From Pegoplata infirma (Eukaryota > Arthropoda > Insecta > Diptera > Anthomyiidae), in contig OY992540.1 of NCBI GenBank assembly GCA_963921195.1, positions 79,101,337 through 79,165,336 of the forward strand: a stretch of DNA of 64,000 nt, in the 5' to 3' direction. Below are positions 34,030 through 43,839 of the stretch, piece by piece (the stretch's first letter is position 1; every line of letters begins with the position of its first letter). The notes beneath the pieces are model-generated. The model did not search any database and was not told where the DNA came from. It saw nothing but the letters and a program-made list of their open reading frames with translations. The position numbers and the translations under genes are program-made.

Positions 34030-34563
34030 GTTGATCTTTTTTCAAATTACAATTGATCTTTTCAATTAGAATTAATATTTTATCGAATTAAAATTGATCT
34101 TTTTTGAACTACAATTGATCTTTTACGAAATTAAAATTGATCTTTCTGAATTACAATTTATTTTTTTTTTTCAAATTACAATTAATCTTTTTCAAATTGC
34201 AATTGACTCTTTTCAAATTAAGATTGATCTTTTTTGAATTGCAATTTATGTTTTTCAAATTATAATTGTTTTTTTTTCTAATTACAATTGTTCTTTTTTT
34301 AAAAACAGTTAATCCTTTTTCAAATAACATTTGATCCTTTTCAAATTACAATTGATCCTTTTCAAATGAAAAATATGAATTACAATTGATCTTTTTGAAT
34401 TACAGTTAGAATCTTCGAATGCCAATTGAAATTTTCAAATTAAAAAGGAATACTCGAATTACAAGTAGAATTTTCAAATTACAAATGGTAACTTTGAATT
34501 ACAAGTAGAATTCATAAATTACATTTGATCTTTATCGAATTACATCCGTTAATGGTGTAGTCG
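34030..34563. repeat. Degenerate TTCGAATTACAATTGATC array
   Basis: Roughly 20-bp units of CAAATTACAATTGATCTTTT and complement-like forms, ending ACATCCGTTAATGGTGTAGT, the terminus seen at 9004-9023. It is probably a diverged copy of the element at 8579-9023 whose left end is not recognisable. Confidence 0.65.
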
Positions 34564-34705
34564 GTCTTTAAATCCCTGCAGGATCGCTAAAATCTCCGGT
34601 TAATAATTTATCTTCTTCGTTGCTATATTTTGTTGTTATTAAATCTGATTTTTCCAAATATTATTAATTTGGTCGAACTTCACCTTAGTATTATAACCCT
34701 GACCT

Positions 34706-36612
34706 CAGGGGCGTATCCAGGATTTTATTTCGGTGGGGGCCCAACATTTTTTTCAATTTTTTTTTTTTCACAAAAAATTTTTATAGCAGCACATGTTTAA
34801 GAGTTTTTCTCGATTCCTTGAACTAAATGTAACACAATCAGATTCTTCATTTTTGTGTAAGTTTAAAACTGTTGGGGAAAAAAAATTAAATTTTTTTATA
34901 TTTTGAATTTTTAAGACTCTTTTTAAAGTGAGAACTGTATCAGATGCTGATACATTTTTACGAAGGAGATTATCTGAAATTTTTTTTCAAAGAAAAGTCT
35001 AAAATTCTATGAGAATTTCCAGTTAAGACAGTTTTTGTTATAGAAAAAGTCAAAGACTCTAAATCATATTTCCAATGGAAAACGTTTCTCGGCAAAAAAT
35101 CACTTTAGATAATGATTCTATAAACATATTTATAAAATACTTTTCCAAAAGAAAAGACTCCGATTGCAAGACATTTTCCCAGAATCTGAAATATTTCTAG
35201 TCTAGCACATTTTCTCAGATTCTGAAACATTCTACACAAAAAGTTTTAGATTCTGAGAAAATCTTCGCTTTTTCTATAAGAAAAATGATTCAGATTTTGA
35301 GACCTTTTTAAAAAGAAAGCAGTATAAAAAAAGGCTTAGATTCTAAAACATTTTTACTAAAGGAAAACTCTCGGATTCTGAGAAAATTTTCCTATAGAAA
35401 AAGAAAAACAATTTTTCCATAGAAAAAGTCTCAGATTCTTAGACATTTTTCCTGTAAAAAATGATTCTAATTCTGAGACATTTTTCTATAGAAAAGGTCT
35501 CAGATTCTTAGACATTTTTCCTATAGAAAAAGTTTCTAATTCTGAGACATTTTACCTAAAGAAAGTCTCAGATTCTTTTTTCCTCTCAAAAAAGTCTCAG
35601 AGCCTTCGACATTTTTTCTATAAAAAAAGCCTCAGATTCTGAGACATTTTTCCTAAAGAAAAAGTCTCATATTCTGAAATATTTTTCCCATAGAAAAATA
35701 CTCAGATTCTGAGACATTATTCTTATAGAAAAATATATTTTTACAATTGAAAAAGTCTCAGCATTTTTCTATAGCAAAAGTCTCAGCTTGTGTCTCTGAG
35801 ACATTTTTCCTATACACAAAATCTTAGATTTTGAGATAGTTTTCTTAAGAAAAATTTCTTGATGCTGGGACATTTTTCGTAAAAAAAGCCTAAGATCCTG
35901 AGACATTTTCCTAGATTGTACGAAAAATTCTCAGATTCTAAAATATTTTTCATATAGAAAAACCTCGGATACTAAGAATTTTTTTATAGAAAAAATCTCA
36001 GATTTTGAGACATTTTTTAGATTCAAAGACATTATTTCTATAGAAAGTTCTCAGATTCTGAATTTTTTTTCATATAGAAAAGCTTCAGATTCTGAGAATT
36101 TTTTATAAAAACAGTCTCAGATTCTGAGACATTTTTCCTATAGAAAAAGTCTTAGATTCTCAGACATTTCTTATAGAAAGTTTTAGATTCTGAGACATTT
36201 TTTTTAGAAAAGTGTAAGATTCTGAGACATTTTTTTAAGAAATAGTCTCGTTCTGAGACATTTTTCTAAAAGACAAAGTCGCATTTTACGATTTGACTAA
36301 ATTTTACTTACAATTAGATCAATTTTTGTATATATGAAATTTCGGGTTCTAAGATATTTTTTCATTAGAATCTTAAGTTGAAAAGTTTCATATTCTAAGA
36401 AAAAATTTTCAGATTTTGAGATTTTTTTAACAGAAAAATTTTCAGTTTCAAAACATTTTTCATCAAAAAATTTTAGATTCTTCAATGTTTTTCGATTTTT
36501 TTAAGAAGTTTATTACAATTGTACTTGGTTTTTGATACCAAATCCTGAAATTTGTGATATCATTTCGGGGGGGCCCGGGCCCCCGGGCCCCCCCCCCCTG
36601 TACACGCCACTG
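34706..36612. mobile_element. Non-autonomous hAT-type element carrying the 35-bp satellite
   Basis: The ends are CAGGGGCGTATCCAGG (left) and, inverted, CAGTGGCGTGTACAGG (right); CAG(G/T)GGCG is a common hAT terminus. A perfect 8-bp duplication CCTGACCT flanks it (34698-34705 and 36613-36620), as expected for hAT. A GC-rich run of GGGCCC palindromes lies just inside the right end (36565-36597). From ~35030 to ~36490 the body is a decayed array of the 35-bp unit with AGTCTCAGATTCTGAGACA. No transposase is visible, so movement would need one supplied in trans. Confidence 0.9.
35030..36490. repeat. Decayed 35-bp satellite array inside hAT element
   Basis: Repeated GAGACATTTTTCCTATAGAA and AGTCTCAGATTCT phrases with many substitutions and small indels; far less uniform than the array at 48.6-51.5 kb. 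A frame on the minus strand (36297-36485) is only a translation of the repeat. Confidence 0.85.
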
Positions 36613-37267
36613 CCTGACCTTAATATTATATACTTACTAATTTTAAACTTGATAAAGAACTTTCAACTCTACACATAAATTTAAGCAAAAAACATTTTAT
36701 TTAATAAAAATTTGATCGTAATTATGGATTTTTGTTGTATATTGTATATTTAAACGTTAATAAATTTATCTATCAAAAACTCTATTATTTAAAAATGTAA
36801 TAATGCATAGTTATTATTTAAAAAATACTTAAATACACAAAGAAAAACATTTAAAAATACATAACAAATTACTTAAAAAATTCTATAAAATTAGAAAATA
36901 ATAGAATTAGAAGACATAAATCAAAACTTAACAGGAAACGTAAAGGAGGGAGTTAGTACGTAGAATTATATGAAGTCGTACTAATTTATGCATTTCCTTT
37001 TATAAATTACCTTGTAAAAATTTGTCTTTTCTAAACGAAACTATTAATAAGCTTTGAATCATTAGATTGTTTTGAATAATTTGTTATTAGATCATAGGTA
37101 CTATAATTACTTTCACTAGTCATTCAATATTGGGGATGCTTTTAATGACAAAGTTTTACATACATTAATTGCATACCCAGCAAAAAAATTAAAGTGGTTC
37201 AAAAAGAAAAAGTGGTTCAATAGAAAAATTTGGAAAAATATTTAGGTTTTTTTGTGGGAAAATTACT
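36613..37267. other. AT-rich gene-free stretch
   Basis: No gene seen. CCCAGCAAAAAAATTAAAG at ~37179 matches the terminus of the element at 15351; no matching other end was found. Confidence 0.5.
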
Positions 37268-38368
37268 TAAAAATTGAAAGAATTTGCACCTCTCTTCAAG
37301 CAAGTTAAGGTTTTGTTAAAATGGTGGCAAAATCGGGTAATGGACTCCTCTTCATATAGAATTTTAAAAATCGTTAACACGAAATTCCTAGCTGATCCTG
37401 TTTTCGAGTTATTGCTAAATAATTACTACTACAATGTTCGACAACAAAAACTTCCCAGTAAAATATCTAACTGATACTTATAGATTTTACTCTCCTGATT
37501 ACAAATCTGCCATCCAATTTTTTCTAGCACGTACCGTTTTTGAGATATTCGTTGTTAATAAGTCAAAAAACAATATTTTCGCACTTTTGGTCCACCGTTA
37601 CAGATTCTTCCAAAAATAGGACTTGATTTCATATAAAATGGACCTCCTGATTCCAAAAACGCAGTGCGTTTTCGAGAAATTAGCGTTTGAAATTTTTTTC
37701 ACGCGAAAATCTGGAATGCGAATATCTGGAAAACGGAACATACTAGAAAAATTTGGATTGCAGTTTTGGAATCAGGAGATCCAATTTATATTAAATAAAG
37801 TCCTAGTTTTTGGAAGCAACGTAAGGTATGTAACAGTGGACCCCCAAAAGTGTTAAATTATTGTGCCCTATTCTGGAATACGATTTTACCATTCACCTAA
37901 TTATTAAAAATTTTATATTCTTTTGAATTTTAGGATTTTAAAATTTTTTTCTTGTAACAATTAAAATCTAGATATTATCTTTAATAATTACAAAAACAAA
38001 TTTAAAAATCTTAAAATTCGATACAATATACATTTTTTAAAAATCTTAAAATTCGACAGAATATCCATTTTTTTTAAATTTAGGCGAATAATGAAATTCA
38101 ACTAATTTTTTAAAAAAGAGCAAGTATCTCAAAAATGGTACGCGCTACAAAAGTTTGGATGGCAGATTTAGAATCAGGAGAGCAAAATCTGTAAGATTTT
38201 AATGGGAGGTTGTTCTTGTCGAACAGTTTAATTATTTAGCAATAAGTCGAAAACAGGTTCAGCTAGGATTTTCGTGTTAACGATTTTTAAAGTTCTACAT
38301 AAAGAGGAATGAAATACCCTATTTTGTCACTATTTTTACAAAGCCTAAACTTGCTTGAAGAGGGGTAT
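37268..38368. mobile_element. Foldback element: ~280-bp inverted repeat, ~520-bp spacer
   Basis: The left arm (37268-37555) is mirrored by 38080-38368: for example CTCTTCAAGCAAGTTAAGG against AACTTGCTTGAAGAGG, TAAAAATCGTTAACACGAAA against TTTCGTGTTAACGATTTTTA, and ATCTGCCATCCAA against TTGGATGGCAGAT. The arms differ by scattered changes and a ~20-base length difference. The short plus frames within 37274-37856 are arm translations with no family features. Confidence 0.85.
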
Positions 38369-38639
38369 TGTTTATACATTTACAAATAATTTATTTCATT
38401 CCCTTATTATTTTTGTTTATCTTAATCACGTATTAAATTTGACATTTAAACGATAATTAAAAAACAGCAACAGTATTGCAAAATTAACAAACATTTTTAT
38501 AATTAAAAAAAAAGGTATGAAAATTGACAAAAAAAAAATCTATTGAATTAATAACTACACATAAATTTGTATAAATTTGTTTTACTTACAACTTTAACTA
38601 GAACATTTAACAATAATAAAACAACATCTAAAAAAGGTC

Positions 38640-38857
38640 TCTTTTAAATGCTTCTTTTCCAATTTTTTAATAAACTTTTAAGGATCCATAAAAATGTTCG
38701 ATGGGATTTTTTTAATATTTATTTACTGTAGCGAAGTAACTCCACAAATTTAGTAAATTAAAAAATATAAACAAAAAAAAATCTTTTACAAGCTTCTCTT
38801 TATGTTGTTAAACAATCTTCTATGGATCCATACAAATTTCCGTTGGGATTTATGACG
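38640..38857 (-). other. 3' UTR of the 5-phosphatase gene, with tail duplication
   Basis: On the minus strand an AAATAAATATT region near 38718-38728 could supply the polyadenylation signal. The segment ~38652-38750 is a diverged duplicate of ~38790-38890, which covers the last codons: GGATCCATA, GATGGGATTT/GTTGGGATTT and ACTGTAGCGAAGT/ACTGTAGCAAAAC repeat at an offset of about 138 bases. Confidence 0.6.
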
Positions 38858-40381
38858 TTAATCAACTGTAGCAAAACTGGGTGAGGAAGGTTTCTTCTCG
38901 GCCTTGAAGATATTACTAATACCAGCCACTGAAGTAACACCGCGAAGACCAGTATTTTGGAAATAAATCAATAGATAATCTTCATCGCCTTTAAGTTCAA
39001 CATCATCGGCAAAATCAAGACGCACCACTTCTTCATTTTCTTTTTTTTGTCGCCTTAAACGATCACGTTTATGTTTATGAGAATGACCATGTTTTCTACT
39101 AGGATTGTTATCCCAAAATGGATCTACGGTATTTTCCGGAGAAGATGGAGGCGATTCAGCTTGATTAACATATTCATAGGCTACATAATCCTTAAGAGAA
39201 GCATATCCCACGCGATATATGCCAATCCAATCATGATCACATTCTTCAAAATCAAATGGTTTTTTATATTCTACTGTGTTTTCCTCTCCAATCTTCCAGA
39301 TTGTAATATCACTGAATTCCACACAGGGAGCTCTAAAATTGGGATACAATTTAATTGTAAATTCACTGGTTACAGGTTTATGGTCACTTATATTATATCC
39401 TGGATGGGACTTGTAAGCACATTGTTCAATTTCTAAAGGCATATTTGGTTGCCTATTAAGAGGCTGCACAGCATATAAAATACGATCAGTCCAGGCTGGT
39501 CTTCTCTTTAAATCATAATCCGACGTACCTTCTTTGAATTTAAAGGTAGGAGGAAAAGCTGGCTTACGTTCATGCAATAGTGGAAATGCCTCTTGAGTAA
39601 CTTGCCTTACATGGTTCAATTGATCTCTTTGCATTAATTCCTCCAAAGCTTCTTCTTTGACAACCTTGTCCCTTACTTCTTGGGAAGAATCTTCACCCAT
39701 TAAACGAAAGTTTAGATCACCAAACCAAAATACATAGTCATGATCTAGAATTTCTCTAAAACGTGGTACATGATAATGATGATTTTCCATGATTTGTTTA
39801 AAATCCTCAATTCTCTCATCCAAATGATGATCATGAGCAGCTAAATGAGCCACCACAAATGACAGGCCACAACCATACATATTCAAACGTATACTTACGG
39901 CACCCTTATTACCCCAGATACCACCAAACCCGGTACGGGTAAATTCTGCTTCAATATCTCTTAGATGAGGTACATGTTGACGTCTTACAAACATTGTCAG
40001 TAACAAGCCTTGCATTTGTTCTGATTTAATTATCACATAATCAAAGTCTTTTAATAGTTCCTTAGCTTTTGCTGTCCAAGGGTCTTCTTTAAAGAGTCCA
40101 AGCACTTGATGTTGTGGCTGTACATTAACTTCTTGTAATCCCAACGCATATATATCGGGCAAATGATGGTCTTCTACGTTGGAATTTAACCCCAATAAAT
40201 TGCGTAATGAAATGTTGTCTGGAAAACGACTGCCAACATTCCAGGTCACTACATAAACACGGTAAGTAGCTAATTGGGTGGCCAGGGAGGCTTTTGTTAA
40301 TCCCCCCTCCGCCATCATTTTATCTTTAGCTATTTCTTCAGCCTCCCTTGACAGAAACGCGTTATCTTTACTCGAACTCAT
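38858..40381 (-). CDS. Inositol polyphosphate 5-phosphatase, INPP5K/SKIP-like
   Basis: A 507-residue protein in one exon. The catalytic domain runs from ~residue 40 to 350 with the family signatures VVTWNVGSR (~46), GLQEVN (~81), GIWGNKGAVS (~154), VVAHLAAHD, the metal-binding FWFGDLNFR (~218), RRPAWTDRILY (~292) and SDHKPV (~332). A SKICH-like C-terminal domain follows (from FSDITIWKIG, ~356), split by a Lys/His-rich linker. The family removes the 5-phosphate from PI(4,5)P2, PI(3,4,5)P3 and soluble inositol phosphates; SKICH directs membrane localisation. The frame is open upstream to a GTG at 40492, but the first in-frame ATG is at 40381 and is preferred. A short uORF lies ahead. It is divergent from Arp8, ~2 kb away. 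Confidence 0.92.
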   Translation of the reverse strand: MSSSKDNAFLSREAEEIAKDKMMAEGGLTKASLATQLATYRVYVVTWNVGSRFPDNISLRNLLGLNSNVEDHHLPDIYALGLQEVNVQPQHQVLGLFKEDPWTAKAKELLKDFDYVIIKSEQMQGLLLTMFVRRQHVPHLRDIEAEFTRTGFGGIWGNKGAVSIRLNMYGCGLSFVVAHLAAHDHHLDERIEDFKQIMENHHYHVPRFREILDHDYVFWFGDLNFRLMGEDSSQEVRDKVVKEEALEELMQRDQLNHVRQVTQEAFPLLHERKPAFPPTFKFKEGTSDYDLKRRPAWTDRILYAVQPLNRQPNMPLEIEQCAYKSHPGYNISDHKPVTSEFTIKLYPNFRAPCVEFSDITIWKIGEENTVEYKKPFDFEECDHDWIGIYRVGYASLKDYVAYEYVNQAESPPSSPENTVDPFWDNNPSRKHGHSHKHKRDRLRRQKKENEEVVRLDFADDVELKGDEDYLLIYFQNTGLRGVTSVAGISNIFKAEKKPSSPSFATVD

Positions 40382-40460
40382 TTCTTTAATTAATAATAAT
40401 TCTTTAATTTTATCTTTATTAGTTTTGTCTTTTATAAATTTCCTTATGTTAGTTGTAGTT

Positions 40461-40517
40461 TCACCACTTTTGCAATTTTGGTTTGTAGACACGAATACTT
40501 TCGTAATTTCTTGCCAT
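40461..40517 (-). other. Upstream ORF before the 5-phosphatase start
   Basis: An 18-codon frame begins with ATG at 40517 and stops with TGA at 40461, 80 bases before the main ATG and in another frame. If the transcript covers it, it could lower translation of the main ORF. No peptide role is suggested. Confidence 0.4.
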
Positions 40518-42416
40518 GAACGTTTCTGTTGCGCTTTTCGATTAAACTTATTAATTCAATACTTTTTGTTAATATTATTCACTTGTTTTTTTACTGGTCT
40601 GTTCTCTCACTGGATAATAAAATATAAATAACAATGAGTTAATTATTTTTGTTTTAAACTATTTCTCGATGTTTTTTTCTCACATAAAATATATACACTC
40701 AAGGCCGCAATTGTCAAAAATATCAGCTGTTCTAAATTAGGTTGCCACCTATATCATTTATGATTAAAATGGAATTAGTTTTAAAAGTAATCGGGTTCTC
40801 ATCAAAACCAATTATTAACCCATTTCTTACCAGAAATTTATATGCACCTTTGATCTGAATATAAAAACATTTTCAAATCAATGTCCATTCATTTCATTTT
40901 TAAAATGTTGTTTGTTACTCATGTCAGATAAAGAGTGTTAATGAATATTTTTAAATTAAGAAAACATAAACTTTTTTGACCTTTGCCACTGTTTTTTTTT
41001 TAATGAGATATTTTTGCTTGCTTCAAGCAAAGTGTACACCCAATCCAATTCTTAGGGAACTCCCTAATAACGATGGGAAAAAACTATATTAAAATGACAT
41101 TTTGTAGTGAATTTCAAAAGGTACTAAAAACAGTAAAAAAAGTGGGAAAATCTAACATTTCAGTTTTTCAAAATGTTCCCATATATAATTGATATCAGGG
41201 GTAACTCATGAATAGTAGTGTCAGTAATAACGAAGTCGTTATCTACGGATGGTAATCTTTTTTGGGGAAGGATTTGGGAACGATTTGGGAATAACGACAA
41301 ATAAACATTAAAAAATTTTAAAATTATGAATGAAAATTATTGTTGTGTCACTTAAAAATAAAAAAATACATAATAAAAAAAAAAATGAATATAATTAAAT
41401 CAAAACAACCTGAAAAATTAAACGAAAAATAAAAGGTAAACAAAATTTCCAGCTTTCCCAAATACTATTTGTAAAACTAACACCACCTTTAAACGTCAAA
41501 AAGAATTGACTCTTGCATAGTCTTTATATATTTAAGTTTTTGATTGATATACTAACCGATGATTCGAGAAGTTTTGTATTGCATTTAAGCGATTTTAGCT
41601 CAGCGGTTCAAAAGTAATGAACGAAAATGTAATGCAACCTAAAAATTTTACACATAACCTACAAAAAAATGAGAGAAAATTTTGTTAATTCCACATAAAA
41701 AATCCAAGCAAATTTGAAACAGAATCGACATTTAATTTCTTTTCATAGAAAAAACTTTTATTCACTAAAAAATGCAAGCGGTTTTTGATACCGAATGGGT
41801 AAATTTAACAAGAATAAACATTTCTGGCTAAAGTACACTTTACGATGCACAAATATTTTAACAAAAAAAAAAATACGCCACACCCTTTAGAATAAAAAAA
41901 AAAAACTGAAATTAAAATTTAGGGAGCTGCTCCCCGGTGGAACCCCTGGATCCAAAAAACCGCCCCACCCACCATCTTGTACGAATGGGTTCTCAAATGA
42001 AAGGTAATTTGCTCACGATTGTAAATATATATTTTTTGTGTGTTTTTTTTTAACAATATTGTACCCCCTAGATCAATTTTAGTATCTTTTAGTTTAATAA
42101 TTTACCCCCCCCCCCCCCCGAAAATAGTTGTGCCCCGTAATGTGCACTTTTGTCACATTTCTTTTCTCACAAACTTATTTTGCCAATTTTTTTTTTATAA
42201 AAAGATGTTCGCCTAAAATTTTATTTCACATATTTTTTTGCAAAATTATTTTGCAGCAAAAAAATCCCAACGCATGGCTACCGAATACTTATTTGCACTA
42301 ACTTACAATGGTTCTGCCTGTTATCATCTCATACTGATTAACATTGTTTAAAAAAAAGAAGATGTAAACAAAATGCAAACAATTGATTAAAATTAGATTT
42401 TTATTGGAAAAATATA
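40518..42416. other. Divergent intergenic region of 5-phosphatase and Arp8, repeat-filled
   Basis: It should hold both promoters, close to each gene, but no core element is convincing. 40845-41036 is a partial copy of the outer element at 14597-18213 without the inner insertion. 41560-41830 is a fragment of mini-me-like family 1 (GCGGTTCAAAAGTAATGA). C-rich and T-rich runs occur near 42105-42118. Confidence 0.55.
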
Positions 42417-43457
42417 ATGCAAGCCCAAAAAATAATTGTCATACATCCCGGGTCCCTATATTTACGCATAGGGCGAGCAAGTGATTTAAATCCCTTGACA
42501 ATTCTGCACGCTATTGGAAGGCGTTGTCTACAGAATGATGCAAAATTGCTACACCACGATTCCTTATTACCTGCTTTGGTGACAAATGATAAACCAAATG
42601 AAATTATTCAAGAATTTGAAGAGCATCGTCTACAAGTATCACATGCAATACAAACACATAGGCCCCACCATGAAGAACGTGGAGGGGCAGCAAAACGACA
42701 ACGTATTGCTACACCGCCACAGCAAATTGCTACATTCAATAGACGTGCGGTACCGGAAGAGTTGCCCTTAGATGGTTGGTTAAAGCAAGAGGAGTTTGAA
42801 GTAAAAACGGAACAAAATTCAGGTACAAAACCTCAGCTTGAGAATATATTTGACGAAGATTTGTTAAAATTAAATTCAACGAAATTGGCCGATTACAATA
42901 TTCATTTTCCCATGAAAAGAGGTGAATTAAATATACATTCAAATATTGGTGGTTCCTTGACATCAGTTCTAACAGATCTAGAATCCATTTGGTCATATGC
43001 TATACACAAACGTATGGGTGTACCACGTAGAAATCTAGCACATTATGGAGCTGTTTTGGTAGTAAACGATGTTTATAATCGCAGCGTTCTAAAAGAGTTG
43101 GTAACATTATTACTACAACGTTTAAAATTTCGCGCCTGTTTTCTTCTGCAAGATCATGTAGCTGCTACATTTGGTGCCGGCTTAGGTTATGCTTGTGTAG
43201 TTGATATTGGCGATCAAAAATGTTCTATATCATGTGTTGAGGATGGTATATCTCATCCCGATACACGTGTGCGTTTGGGTTATGGAGGTGGAGATGTGAC
43301 TCAAGTATTTTTAGCTTTATTACGTAAATGCTGTTTTCCCTATAAGGACTGTAATGTTGAAGAAGATTATAATGATGCTGTGCTTTTAATGCAGTTAAAA
43401 GAAAAATTTTGTCATTTAAATTTGGAAATTTGTGGAGCTCAAGAAAAAAGTTTTGAG
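42417..43457 (+). CDS. Arp8: Arp8, actin-related protein of the INO80 complex, exon 1
   Basis: 347 codons from ATG 42417, ending ...SFE at GAG|GTAAGT (donor at 43458, phase 0). The N-terminus has the actin-fold start IIVIHPGSLYLRIGRASD, followed by an insert rich in charged residues (~75-150, PHHEERGGAAKRQR) typical of Arp8, and the later actin-fold segments VLVVNDVYNR, HVAATFGAGLGYACVVDIGD and RLGYGGGDV. Arp8 binds nucleosomes and linker DNA in the INO80 remodeller with Arp4 and actin in the nucleus. With exon 2 the protein is 591 residues, close to the usual Arp8 length. Without splicing the frame would run into intronic satellite and stop at 43580. Confidence 0.93.
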
Positions 43458-43648
43458 GTAAGTATTGCAGAAACTTTTCGTTTTTTCTATTGGAAAAATA
43501 TCTCAGGAAAGATGTTGTTTTCTCATATAGAAAAATCAAAGACTCAGGTCTCAGATTCTGAGACATTTTTCCCTTTCTAGAAAAAGTCTCACATTCTTAC
43601 ACATTTTTCCTATATAGAAAAAGTCTCAGATTTTGAGACAAAAAAATG

Positions 43649-43811
43649 TGTTGAAGAAAATGTTACAATTATGTGTTTTCTACTGTAAACACTTTGTTTA
43701 CTTTCGATTTATATTTTCCTTTTTATATAAATACTTTTGTATTTGTTGTTTTGTCAAATATTTTCATTCAGTTCAATAAAATATTTCTTTCAATAAACAA
43801 CAACTTTAACT
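43649..43811 (+). repeat. Copia-type 5' LTR (163 bp)
   Basis: Identical by eye to 45591-45753. Contains TTTTTATATAAATAC, a possible TATA region, and TTCAATAAAAT, a possible AATAAA polyadenylation signal. Only 28 bases separate it from the ORF start. Confidence 0.9.
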
Positions 43812-43839
43812 AAAGAATTTTGAAACAAAATATAAAGGT

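Noticed and set aside
36560..36600. GC-rich run as a CpG island or promoter
   Set aside because: It is a GGGCCC palindrome cluster just inside the hAT right end, with no nearby gene start.
37274..37856. Chain of three plus-strand frames (60-77 codons)
   Set aside because: They lie in or beside the arm of an inverted repeat and have no family features; the mirrored arm does not conserve them.
40382..40492. GTG at 40492 as the 5-phosphatase start
   Set aside because: A eukaryotic gene should use ATG; the first in-frame ATG is at 40381 and precedes the whole catalytic domain.
42736..43566. Minus-strand frames opposite Arp8 exon 1
   Set aside because: They are antisense shadows; the plus frame shows the Arp8 motifs and correct splice sites.
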